A DNA stretch of 64,000 nucleotides from CAIVAT01 sp964387205. GTDB lineage: Bacteria; Bacteroidota; Bacteroidia; Bacteroidales; FEN-979. Both the position numbers and the translations under genes were made by a program. Positions within the stretch are counted from its first letter, which is position 1. Each line of letters starts with the position of its first letter. The notes beneath the pieces were generated by a model, which was given only the letters and a program-made list of their open reading frames with translations, was not told the DNA's origin and made no database searches. Below, in pieces: positions 18,275 to 26,646 of this stretch. Where the stretch lies: contig CAYLVY010000004.1 of the NCBI GenBank assembly GCA_964387205.1, positions 11,134-75,133 on the forward strand, written 5' to 3'.

Positions 18275-19488
18275 AGATATTGTTTCTGACCGACAGTTTT
18301 CCACCCGAAGTGAATGCCCCGGCAACGCGAACATTCGAGCATTGCGTTGAATGGGTAAAAGCCGGTGCCGAGGTGACTGTGATCACCTGTGCCCCCAATT
18401 TTCCCCAGGGAAAGGTCTATCAGGGTTACCGGAACAAACTGATCCAAAGGGAGATGATGGAGGGAATTCGGGTAATTCGCGTATGGACTTACATGGCTGA
18501 AAATAAAGGAGTCATTAAACGAACACTCGATTATATCAGTTTCATGATTTCCGGTTGGATGGCCGGGCTGAAAGTTCCGGCCGATGTGATCATCGCCACC
18601 TCACCCCATTTTTTCACAGCCATCGGCGGATTTCTTCTTTCAGTATGTAAAAGAAAACCATGGATCATGGAGATCCGTGACCTATGGCCGGAGTCGATAC
18701 TGGGAGTGAATGCCATGCGACGGAATCCCATCCTGGATTTCTTTTTCTGGCTGGAGATCAGGCTTTACCGGCACGCTAACGGATTGGTACCGGTCACCGA
18801 TACATTTCGCCTGAAGATCATCGAAAAAGGAGCCGATCCGAAAAAAATCCATGTTATAAAAAACGGATCAAACCTTGAGCTCTTTTATCCCCGCCCGGCA
18901 GACCCGGTCCTAAGGGAATCGATATGCCCGGACGACCGTTGGCTCATCAGTTACATCGGAACACACGGCATGGCCCATGGCCTTGATTTCATCGTCGGGT
19001 GCGCCCCGGAACTGGATAAACTAAAGGTCACCCTGCTGCTGATCGGCGATGGTGCCGAAAAAGAGAAAGTAACCACCATGGTGAAACAGGAAGGTTATCA
19101 AAACGTGATCTGTATGCCACCTGTCCCAAAGGAACATATTCCCGCTTACCTGACCATCTCAGACCTTTCGCTGATCCCTTTGAAGAAAAAAGAGTTGTTT
19201 ACCACCGTGATCCCTTCCAAGATATTTGAAACAGCCGCCATGCAGGTGCCGATCGTCCTGGGTGTTGACGGTGAAGCAAGACACCTTGTCGAATCGTTCC
19301 ATGCAGGGTTATATTATGAACCAGAAAACAGAGATGACCTGCTGGAAAAAATCCGGATCCTGACCCATGACAGCGACCTGAGGCACCGATGCGCACAGGG
19401 CGGTGCTGCACTCGCATCATCTTTCGACCGGAAAAGACTGGCCGCCAACTTCCTGGGTCATTTACGGGATATCACCAAAAAACAATAA
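18271..19488 (+). CDS. Glycosyltransferase family 4 (WbuB-like)
   Basis: 405 residues. MKILFLTDSFPPEVNAPATR is the signature start of the WbuB/WcaI-type GT4 enzymes, with EIRDLWPESI in the middle and a C-terminal donor domain containing LIGDGAEKEKV and SKIFETAAMQVPIVLG. WbuB-like enzymes add N-acetyl-fucosamine-type sugars in some O-antigens; the donor here cannot be assigned. ATGA overlap with the heparinase gene. Confidence 0.88.
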   Translation: MKILFLTDSFPPEVNAPATRTFEHCVEWVKAGAEVTVITCAPNFPQGKVYQGYRNKLIQREMMEGIRVIRVWTYMAENKGVIKRTLDYISFMISGWMAGLKVPADVIIATSPHFFTAIGGFLLSVCKRKPWIMEIRDLWPESILGVNAMRRNPILDFFFWLEIRLYRHANGLVPVTDTFRLKIIEKGADPKKIHVIKNGSNLELFYPRPADPVLRESICPDDRWLISYIGTHGMAHGLDFIVGCAPELDKLKVTLLLIGDGAEKEKVTTMVKQEGYQNVICMPPVPKEHIPAYLTISDLSLIPLKKKELFTTVIPSKIFETAAMQVPIVLGVDGEARHLVESFHAGLYYEPENRDDLLEKIRILTHDSDLRHRCAQGGAALASSFDRKRLAANFLGHLRDITKKQ

Positions 19489-19491
19489 ACC

Positions 19492-20124
19492 TTGGATCTC
19501 CGGCAGTTTTACCGACACCACTCCTTACTTTTCGGATTCTTCCTCAGGATCGCACTGCTTTTAACGGCAGGACTGGCATTGCTGCTATGGCTGAAAAGTA
19601 TTCCCGGTCTCCAGTTGAAGATCGTAAACTCCACACCGGTTTATTATTTCAGCAAAACCTTCATCGCCATCAGCCACCAGTTGATCAGTTTGTTCGGATA
19701 TGAAGGCCATACCGACTTTTTCCGGTTGGAAAACATGGAGTTTGTCGCTGCGCTGTGTACCCCGTGGAACGATTGCCTCTACCTTGCATGGCCCTGTTTC
19801 GGGGTGAAGGTCACGGCTGTCTTCATTGCACTGATTATCGTTTTTCCCGGTGAGAGCCGTCATAAATGGTGGTATATTCCTGTGGGGATACTTTTAATAC
19901 AGGTTTTCAATATATTAAGGTTCAGCGGACTGATGATGATCGCCTTTCATTATCCCATTGAGTTGATCACTAATTTCAATATGGGCAGCCTCGGTATCGG
20001 TTATCATGAAATTTTCAATCTGGTGCTTTACCTTGTTATCTTTGCATTGTTTGTAGCATGGATAAAAATTTTTGGCCTTACGGCGCTGCTCAGGGCCATA
20101 AAAAAAAAGGACGAACCCACCTAA
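19492..20124 (+). CDS. Exosortase/archaeosortase family transpeptidase
   Basis: 210 residues with about six membrane helices. The three catalytic positions of exosortases are present: Cys102 in PCFGVKV, Arg143 in NILRFSG and His172 in YHEIFN, each near a helix end. Exosortases cleave a C-terminal sorting signal and are thought to attach the protein to a cell-surface polymer; they co-occur with EPS loci. The start is TTG at 19492, three bases after the glycosyltransferase stop; no ATG is usable. No PEP-CTERM-like substrate was found in the window. Confidence 0.8.
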   Translation: MDLRQFYRHHSLLFGFFLRIALLLTAGLALLLWLKSIPGLQLKIVNSTPVYYFSKTFIAISHQLISLFGYEGHTDFFRLENMEFVAALCTPWNDCLYLAWPCFGVKVTAVFIALIIVFPGESRHKWWYIPVGILLIQVFNILRFSGLMMIAFHYPIELITNFNMGSLGIGYHEIFNLVLYLVIFALFVAWIKIFGLTALLRAIKKKDEPT

Positions 20125-20136
20125 ACCACTGACGGT

Positions 20137-21225
20137 ATGTTGCAACTTTCACCACTCGACCTGAAAATGCTCCTCAGTTTAGGTTTTGCTGCGGGAATGA
20201 CTTTTTTTCTGATACCATCTATCGTAAAGATGGCGAATATCAAGTCGTTGTATGCCGTGCCCAACCACAGGACCTCTCACCCCTCCTCCGTCCCTACCCT
20301 GGGTGGTATTGCCATATTCATCGGATTTTTCATCACCTACCTCCTGTTTCTCTACCCTGAACCATCCTTCCGGTTTCAATACATCATTGCAGCCTCCCTG
20401 GTCGTCTTCTTTATCGGATTCAAAGATGACCTGGTCGGGATTTCACCCTTTAAAAAGTTCTTTGGTCAGATTATTGCCGCCTGGATTGTCATCTCCTTCG
20501 GAGGAATAAGGCTTACCAATCTTCATGGTTTTTTTGGCATCCAGGAGGTCGATGCCGGATGGAGCTATCTGATTACTATTGTAGCCATCCTGGGTATCAC
20601 CAACTGTTTTAACCTGACCGACGGTATCGACGGATTATGTTCCGGACTCGCCACCGTCGCGCTGGTGGCTTTCGGAGGATGGTTTTATTATGCCATGGAT
20701 TACAACTGGCTTATCCTGTGCATTTCGCTCACCGGGTCACAACTGGCATTCTTTTATTATAACGTCTTCGGCAGGAGAAATAAGATCTTCATGGGAGATA
20801 CCGGATCGCTGATCACAGGTTTCATCATCAGCCTGGTAGCCATTCATTTCAGTGAAACGACCGTGGATCCCGCTTCACCGTTTTTCATCCGCTCCGCGCC
20901 TGCCGTGGCGATCGGGATCATCATGATCCCTTTTTACGACACCCTGCGGGTGATGACCAACCGGATCGTACATGGCACCTCCCCTTTTATGCCGGATAAG
21001 ACCCATATCCATCACTATCTGCTCCGTCTGGGATTTAACCACATTCAAACCACCCTGATCCTGACCGGCATGTCGCTGTTTTTCATTGGCGTTTCAGTCA
21101 TGTTGCACAACCGGAGCGTACTGCTGCTGCTCGGTGTGCTCATGGGCCTCGCTACCGCCCTGACAATGATGGTGATAACCCTGGTCAAACGCAAATCGGC
21201 ACTATCCGGCAGTGACCCGGCCTGA
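20137..21225 (+). CDS. WecA/TagO-like undecaprenyl-phosphate sugar-1-phosphate transferase
   Basis: 362 residues with about ten to eleven membrane helices. MraY/WecA superfamily motifs appear in order: PTLGGIAIFIGF, the Asp pair in IGFKDDLVG, NLTDGIDGL, FMGDTGSL, and HIHHYLLRLG of the fifth cytoplasmic loop. It transfers a HexNAc-1-phosphate to undecaprenyl phosphate, the first step of repeat-unit assembly. As the last gene of the operon it supplies the initiating step for the glycosyltransferases above. Its stop lies 5 bp from the convergent Wzi-like gene. Confidence 0.92.
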   Translation: MLQLSPLDLKMLLSLGFAAGMTFFLIPSIVKMANIKSLYAVPNHRTSHPSSVPTLGGIAIFIGFFITYLLFLYPEPSFRFQYIIAASLVVFFIGFKDDLVGISPFKKFFGQIIAAWIVISFGGIRLTNLHGFFGIQEVDAGWSYLITIVAILGITNCFNLTDGIDGLCSGLATVALVAFGGWFYYAMDYNWLILCISLTGSQLAFFYYNVFGRRNKIFMGDTGSLITGFIISLVAIHFSETTVDPASPFFIRSAPAVAIGIIMIPFYDTLRVMTNRIVHGTSPFMPDKTHIHHYLLRLGFNHIQTTLILTGMSLFFIGVSVMLHNRSVLLLLGVLMGLATALTMMVITLVKRKSALSGSDPA

Positions 21226-21230
21226 AACGG

Positions 21231-22898
21231 TTACCATCCAAGACATATCCCGGCGGAAAATGTACTGTTGACCCCCTGAAACATCACAGGCTGTAAACCG
21301 GTATTCCCGGTCCGGTCGCTGTAAAGATAACTCAGGAAACCGTAGCCGTCGGCTGAAAATTCATACCTGGCAGACAACTCCAAGGAGTGGTTCTGCCAGG
21401 TTTTATTTTGCAGATATGGAATTTTATCTACCTGATATCCACTATGATAGCTATAGGGCAAATCCTCACCCCGGACAGCCGCGGTCCATACCCCTGATAA
21501 CATCAAACCGCGCAATGGCCTCCACGAAGCCATGATGCTGATTTCCTCTGCATTATCTGCCAGGTAATGGCCCAGGTAAAAATCATTCGACATGAATGAG
21601 GACGATGGAATAAAGTGCTTATAGGTCATAGGCATGGTACGGGTATACTCCGCCCCGACAGCAACATTCCCGAGGGGAAGTCCGGTTAGCCGGAAACCAC
21701 CCTTCAGGCTGGTAAAATTATGAAGTTCACTGTCAAACAACCGGGAGGTTTTCCATTCATCCACAAACAAACTGGCATAGAGGTGAAGATGCCTGATCTG
21801 CCGGCTGCTGATATTGAAAAACATCTGGGAGTTGGAACCCGCCTCGTTGCTGTAGTTATTTTTGATGGCATCAGCCGCATTGTAGAACAGGAACGGAACG
21901 AGGTACAGCAGGTTGACATCCTGGTCGCTGTAAATGACAGAGTTGCCAATTGAAATGTCGAGCCCCCTCCACGGAGTAAATGTAAAGAGGTTGGCTGCCA
22001 GAAACTTATTCCGGTATATCGTCCTGTAATCACCATTGGCCCAATAAGACCGGCTGCTGTCGATTATGTTGGAGTTCAGCCATGCGTGAATATAATGAAA
22101 TTCAAACCAGCGGACGGGATGAAGATGGAGGTCGATGTGGGGAAATGCCGGTGCATGACCCGACAGGATACCGGCCCCGTGGTAATGGTCGCCCCACTCC
22201 GGCCGGTCCAGCAAGATCGCGAGGGAACCCCAGCGAACAGATGCCGACAGTCCTCCCCGCATTTCGCTGAAATCGACAGTTCCGTTTTCCCGCTCCTTGT
22301 AAACAGCCCCCGGCTTAAGGGTCAGATATCCCGGCCGGACAGGCGCTTCGGATGCGTTATTATCACGCAATTCGGCATAAAAACCAAAGTGCCTGCCAAT
22401 ATATCCGTACATTTCACCTCCCCACCATCGTTGATACATATTTCCCCTGTGGTTGGTGCTGAACTCCATCCCAAGTACAGGGCGAACGGAAAGAATGAAA
22501 AGGCTGTCACGGTAATGCAGGCCTGCCGGTAAAAATGCGAAATCAAGACGGCTGTCAGAACCGGCAACCAGGGGTATTCCGTAACGGTAGTTTGCACCGG
22601 AAACCCTTATCTCAGCCTGGTAATCTTCAAGGTAAAACCTTAATTCCTGTTGCTGCCGTTTATTAAGGCCGGGCTTCCCGTCCTTTTCCGGGTTCAGGTT
22701 GCTCAGTTCGGTCAGCTTCTGAGCAATATAAACCCGTGAATAAGGCTTTACTGCCGAATGGAGCGTAATGAACCCGGAGGTGGCCATTTCATCGAGAAAC
22801 TCGTATATCCCCTGATTGCTGCGGTTTTCATAAACCACCTGTGATATACCGGTCACCATCGGAAACCACAGCATCCAAAAAATCAGATATCGCTTCAT
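21231..22898 (-). CDS. Wzi-like capsule assembly outer-membrane protein
   Basis: 555 residues from ATG at 22898 (MKRYLIFWMLWFPMVTGISQ, a signal peptide). An in-frame start at 22940 is rejected because it would precede the promoter. The mature part begins with a short helical region then runs as alternating beta-strands ending in an aromatic residue (FSAGICLGW), as expected for an outer-membrane barrel. I take it as the Bacteroidota relative of Wzi, which helps anchor capsule at the surface. The position opposite the EPS operon supports this. Family assignment is moderate. Confidence 0.68.
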   Translation of the reverse strand: MKRYLIFWMLWFPMVTGISQVVYENRSNQGIYEFLDEMATSGFITLHSAVKPYSRVYIAQKLTELSNLNPEKDGKPGLNKRQQQELRFYLEDYQAEIRVSGANYRYGIPLVAGSDSRLDFAFLPAGLHYRDSLFILSVRPVLGMEFSTNHRGNMYQRWWGGEMYGYIGRHFGFYAELRDNNASEAPVRPGYLTLKPGAVYKERENGTVDFSEMRGGLSASVRWGSLAILLDRPEWGDHYHGAGILSGHAPAFPHIDLHLHPVRWFEFHYIHAWLNSNIIDSSRSYWANGDYRTIYRNKFLAANLFTFTPWRGLDISIGNSVIYSDQDVNLLYLVPFLFYNAADAIKNNYSNEAGSNSQMFFNISSRQIRHLHLYASLFVDEWKTSRLFDSELHNFTSLKGGFRLTGLPLGNVAVGAEYTRTMPMTYKHFIPSSSFMSNDFYLGHYLADNAEEISIMASWRPLRGLMLSGVWTAAVRGEDLPYSYHSGYQVDKIPYLQNKTWQNHSLELSARYEFSADGYGFLSYLYSDRTGNTGLQPVMFQGVNSTFSAGICLGW

Positions 22899-22903
22899 AA
22901 TGA

Positions 22904-22911
22904 CAAAAATA
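22904..22911 (-). promoter_or_regulatory. -7 element for the Wzi-like gene
   Basis: On the minus strand the bases are TATTTTTG, matching TAnnTTTG. It is only 5 bp from the ATG at 22898, so the transcript would be nearly leaderless if this element is used. Confidence 0.5.
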
Positions 22912-22968
22912 GTACTTTTAAGCCACGATGTTAACAACATGAAATACCGGCATCAAAAACAATAAGCA

Positions 22969-23943
22969 ATGGAACAGGATGACATAAAAAAAAACAATTA
23001 CCTGGAGCTGAAAGAGATGGTCCGGCAGGGGTTGGAACGGATCGCATTTTTGGAGGATCCAAAGGAAGCCAAAAGAATTTTAATCGACATTCAGGACCAT
23101 TTCAGGGGACTGTCGTTATTCCGGGACGACCGGGAGGAGTTGTACAGCCACATACAAAAGGCATTTTTCCGGGTAAATTCAGCTATTGAGAACCGAAAAA
23201 ATGCTTTAAGGGAAGAAACGGAAAGAAACTACCGGGAAATGAAGGAGCAATGTGATCAGGCGCTGGATCTGTTTGATGCGGGTGCGGACTACCGGTTGAT
23301 TTGGGAGCGGTTGATTGAAGTACAGACGGAGATCCGGGAGAGAAAAATGGATCGTGACGAAAGGATGGCATTGTTGGACCGCCTTCAGGATGGCTTCAAC
23401 CTGATCAGGGCGGAAAGGGAGGCGCAGCAAAAAAAGTTCGAATCCGAATCGTCGGTTAGTTTTTCACGAATTAAATCCATGGCCAATGAAGGATTGAAAC
23501 TGGCCGCAGAAACCCATGAATACAAGGAGACCCGGGAATACCTGAAGAAGATCCGGAATGAGATGCACGAAGCCAGGATGACCCGCGAACAGCGGGAAGA
23601 AATCTCCTCAAAGTTACAAACCGCCTTCGACATTCTCGGCAAACGCCTGGATGATTTTTTCAGGACCAAAAAGAAAAACTGGATGACGAAAATGAACTAT
23701 ACCATAGTGAGGTTCGATGCCGAAAACTTCGATCTGGAAAAAGCTATCCGGAAGGAAGAAGATACTTTACAGGAACTTGTTGATCAGTTGGACATTCTGA
23801 ACCTCTCGGGTAAAGAGGGGAATGCATTAGTGGCGCTGGAAGCAAGAATATCCTCTATAAAAAAAAGTATAGCGTCGAAACGAAGTCAGATAATTCAAAA
23901 TGAGACTGAAAGGAATGGACTAAGGGCAAAGCTCGAAGAATAA
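22969..23943 (+). CDS. Helical protein with three tandem 67-residue repeats (unknown function)
   Basis: 324 residues, highly charged and predicted all-helical, no signal peptide or membrane segment. I can align three ungapped copies at residues 11-77, 88-154 and 165-231. Shared pattern: aromatic-x3-K start, a QGL/QAL/EGL turn, a mid-helix basic/hydrophobic pattern, then RDDRE/RDERM/REQRE and a QxxF near the end. A coiled-coil tail (240-324) follows. I do not recognise the family. It is monocistronic, between the Wzi-like gene (divergent) and a membrane protein. Probably a cytoplasmic structural or scaffold protein. Confidence 0.75.
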   Translation: MEQDDIKKNNYLELKEMVRQGLERIAFLEDPKEAKRILIDIQDHFRGLSLFRDDREELYSHIQKAFFRVNSAIENRKNALREETERNYREMKEQCDQALDLFDAGADYRLIWERLIEVQTEIRERKMDRDERMALLDRLQDGFNLIRAEREAQQKKFESESSVSFSRIKSMANEGLKLAAETHEYKETREYLKKIRNEMHEARMTREQREEISSKLQTAFDILGKRLDDFFRTKKKNWMTKMNYTIVRFDAENFDLEKAIRKEEDTLQELVDQLDILNLSGKEGNALVALEARISSIKKSIASKRSQIIQNETERNGLRAKLEE

Positions 23944-23948
23944 TTTCT

Positions 23949-23956
23949 TACCTTTG
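23949..23956 (+). promoter_or_regulatory. -7 element for the membrane protein gene
   Basis: TACCTTTG matches TAnnTTTG, 25 bp before the ATG at 23982 and just after the stop of the preceding gene. Confidence 0.6.
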
Positions 23957-23981
23957 CGCGCTGATCAACTATCCGGATGTC

Positions 23982-24686
23982 ATGAAGCAGTCTGAAACCT
24001 CCTCTTCTCTCCACCATTCCCGATCTGCCCGGTCAAACGACCGGAGCAAGCATGTATATCCTGACGTTCTGCTTTACGTAGTATTACCTTTTCTCTTCCT
24101 TGGAATTGCAAAACTAGCCAATACCAGCCTGTTTGCTACACTCGCCGGAGTGATGGCCATTGTCACCCTTGCCGTGGTAAAACTCACACGGTATAAACCC
24201 CTCTTTTTCTTTTCCGTCTTTTTCATTTTAATTCTGGTGATGAGCATCATCTGGCACTGGGCCGATTACTATTTAATCAGGCTGATCACCGGTGAAATTG
24301 CAACCAATACCAATCTGGCGTTAAAAGGATTGGCGGAAGGCTTGATAACCATCGCCATTGCTTTGGTTTACCAGAGAAAACTGACCCATCTACGTATGAA
24401 GATCAATTATGAATGGTATGTCTCCGCCACTTATCGGAAATTTATCCGGCTGATGGTTTATTTTTTTCTCTTTCTGCTGATCTTCTGGACACTCGGTTAT
24501 CTTTTTCACAAAGGGTTCGGCGGGATGGATTTTCATCCGGTTACCATTTCAGCAGTGGCGGGTGGTATCGCCCTGGTCACCACCGGAACCCTTTCACTGC
24601 TTTACCTAATCAAACCACCTGCAAAAAAAACCTCCTCCCGGCATCATCACTCACGTACACATCACCACACCTCCCGCCGAGGGTAA
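23982..24686 (+). CDS. Membrane protein with histidine-rich tail (unknown function)
   Basis: 234 residues. A polar N-terminus rich in Ser/His/Arg is followed by about six hydrophobic helices (from LLYVVLPFLFLGIAKLA to ISAVAGGIALVTTGTLSLLYLI) and a His/Arg/Ser C-terminus (SSRHHHSRTHHHTSRRG). The tail could bind a divalent metal or nucleic acid, which is speculation. I do not recognise a family. It has its own promoter-like element and a possible terminator, so it is probably transcribed alone. Confidence 0.7.
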   Translation: MKQSETSSSLHHSRSARSNDRSKHVYPDVLLYVVLPFLFLGIAKLANTSLFATLAGVMAIVTLAVVKLTRYKPLFFFSVFFILILVMSIIWHWADYYLIRLITGEIATNTNLALKGLAEGLITIAIALVYQRKLTHLRMKINYEWYVSATYRKFIRLMVYFFLFLLIFWTLGYLFHKGFGGMDFHPVTISAVAGGIALVTTGTLSLLYLIKPPAKKTSSRHHHSRTHHHTSRRG

Positions 24687-24707
24687 AATCAATACCCCCT
24701 ACTTTTT
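24681..24707 (+). terminator. Possible intrinsic terminator
   Basis: GGGTA and TACCC form a 5-bp stem with a 7-base loop, overlapping the stop codon, followed by a run of five T at 24703-24707. The stem is short, so this is tentative. Confidence 0.3.
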
Positions 24708-24731
24708 CTGCATCAGGTTACCGGAAATCAC

Positions 24732-24739
24732 TATTTTTG
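24732..24739 (+). promoter_or_regulatory. -7 element for the carboxyltransferase 5S-type gene
   Basis: TATTTTTG matches TAnnTTTG and lies 36 bp before the ATG at 24776. Confidence 0.6.
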
Positions 24740-24775
24740 CATTATTGTTAACCGATTAACAAATAATGGTGAGCC

Positions 24776-26512
24776 ATGTCGAGAAGATCATTAAAAATCA
24801 GAGATTTAACGCTTCGTGACGGTCAGCAATCCCTTTTCGCAACCCGAATGACCCAGGAGCAGGCCGATCGAGTTTTGCCCCATTTCCGGGCTGCCGGTTT
24901 TTACGCCATGGAGGTTTGGGGTGGCGCTGTCCCAGATTCCATCATGCGGTACCTGAACGAAAATCCCTGGACACGCCTGGAGCGGATTAAAGAAGAAATT
25001 GGCGAGGTATCATTGCTTACGGCACTTTCCCGTGGCCGTAACCTCTTCGGATATAATCCATACCCGGAAGAGGTCATCGAGGGTTTCAACCGCAATGCCG
25101 TGAAATCAGGCATCGGCATCATGCGCATCTTTGACGCCCTGAATGATACCGACAATATGAAATCGACCATCCGCTGCGTGAAACAAAACGGTGGCATCGC
25201 CGATTGCGCCATCAGTTATACGGTTGACCCCAAATTCACTGCCCGTCAGAAGTTCCGTTCATGGATGCACTTCAGGGCATTGCCCCACGATATTTTCACC
25301 ATCGATTATTTTGTCGAAAAAGCCCGTCAGATGGAAGCCCTCGGAGCCGATATGATCTCGGTGAAAGACATGGCCGGGCTTATTACCCCATCCCAGACAG
25401 GTAAACTGATCCGCCGTCTGAAGGAGGAACTGAGGGTTCCTGTCGATTTTCATACCCATTGCACTCCGGGCTATGGACTTGCCTCCTCCCTGATGGCCAT
25501 TCTGAACGGAGTCGATATCCTGGATACCAATGTATGGAGCTTTGCCGGCGGCCCCGCAGCCCCGGCGTATGAACTGATCCACATCTTCTGCCAGAAACTG
25601 GGTATCGATACAGGTGTCAACCCGGAAGCAGTACTTGAGATAGAAAAAGAACTCCGCGACATCCGAAAGGAACTGGCAGAATACGACACCGGCCAAAACC
25701 CGCCGGTTGCATTTGATTTCGTGCATGAAAAATTGCCCAAAGAGATCAATAAACTCTTCGTCAGGGCAATCTATATGGCTAAACACGATAAGGAGGATGA
25801 ATTGCTGAAGGCATGTTTCGAGATCGAGCAGCACTTCGGATTCCCCGCCCCCGATGAGGCCGTGAAAAAAGCGGAAATCCCGGGAGGGATGTACACCAAC
25901 ATGCAGGCCCAACTCAAGCAACTCAAACTCGACCATCTGCTGCCACGCGTCCTCGAACTGGTACCACTGGTCAGGATCAAATCAGGCTGCCCGCCGCTGG
26001 TCACCCCAACCAGCCAGATCGTAGGTGTTCAGGCCGTGAATTGCGTGATCGATGAAAATAAAGACCTTCCCTACTTCACCACCAAATCGATCCAGTTCGT
26101 CAACCTGGTCAAAGGAATCTATGGGAAAACCCCTATCCCGATCGATCCGGATTTCCGGGAGGAGATCGCCGGTATACGGGAGGAGACTCCATACGATACC
26201 AAAAACTATAAAAGACAGGAAAACACGGTCTTTGAAGAATACGGGAACATGAAACTGGCCGACAGTGAAAAGGATGAACTGCTGCTCGAACTCTTCCCGA
26301 CCGTTGCACGCGATTTCCTGCAAAATGCCGTGGAGGAACGTTACACCGAAAATATCCACCAGATCGAAGAAGAAAAACGGCGCAAGGCCAGGGAGGCCAG
26401 AGAGGCCTATGAACGGCTCAGCCCACAGGAAAAAAGAGAACGGTTGATGCAGGGACTATATACCTGGCATGAACTCAGTTACCCCGAAGAGGAGAACCTG
26501 GGACGTTCCTGA
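24776..26512 (+). CDS. Pyruvate/oxaloacetate carboxyltransferase without biotinyl domain (transcarboxylase 5S type)
   Basis: 578 residues. TIM-barrel carboxyltransferase with LRDGQQSLFATRM (metal-binding Asp), the lysine of SVKDMAGLI that is carbamylated in this family, and the VDFHTHCTPG metal-binding His pair. A conserved PYCT C-terminal domain follows. The protein ends in a charged helix without a lipoyl/biotinyl domain, unlike oxaloacetate decarboxylase alpha or PycB, so it must use a separate biotin carrier; the one at 918-1235 is a candidate. Likely reaction: pyruvate to oxaloacetate with carboxybiotin, or the reverse. Confidence 0.87.
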   Translation: MSRRSLKIRDLTLRDGQQSLFATRMTQEQADRVLPHFRAAGFYAMEVWGGAVPDSIMRYLNENPWTRLERIKEEIGEVSLLTALSRGRNLFGYNPYPEEVIEGFNRNAVKSGIGIMRIFDALNDTDNMKSTIRCVKQNGGIADCAISYTVDPKFTARQKFRSWMHFRALPHDIFTIDYFVEKARQMEALGADMISVKDMAGLITPSQTGKLIRRLKEELRVPVDFHTHCTPGYGLASSLMAILNGVDILDTNVWSFAGGPAAPAYELIHIFCQKLGIDTGVNPEAVLEIEKELRDIRKELAEYDTGQNPPVAFDFVHEKLPKEINKLFVRAIYMAKHDKEDELLKACFEIEQHFGFPAPDEAVKKAEIPGGMYTNMQAQLKQLKLDHLLPRVLELVPLVRIKSGCPPLVTPTSQIVGVQAVNCVIDENKDLPYFTTKSIQFVNLVKGIYGKTPIPIDPDFREEIAGIREETPYDTKNYKRQENTVFEEYGNMKLADSEKDELLLELFPTVARDFLQNAVEERYTENIHQIEEEKRRKAREAREAYERLSPQEKRERLMQGLYTWHELSYPEEENLGRS

Positions 26513-26605
26513 CCAGGAAATTTTATTAACGTTCCCTGTTCGATATGCATTAAAAAACACATCGAACTTTTTGATTGTCGGTGTGTTACAAAAGGAAAAA
26601 TCACC

Positions 26606-26613
26606 TACTTTTG
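26606..26613 (+). promoter_or_regulatory. -7 element for the aldehyde oxidoreductase gene
   Basis: TACTTTTG matches TAnnTTTG, 33 bp before the ATG at 26647. It shows that the longer open frame beginning at 26575 is not the start. Confidence 0.65.
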
Positions 26614-26646
26614 TTTCATTGTCTAACCAACACCAATATACCGAGT

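Noticed and set aside
24776..26512. Oxaloacetate decarboxylase alpha subunit with sodium pump
   Set aside because: The C-terminus lacks a biotinyl domain and no beta or gamma pump subunits are adjacent.
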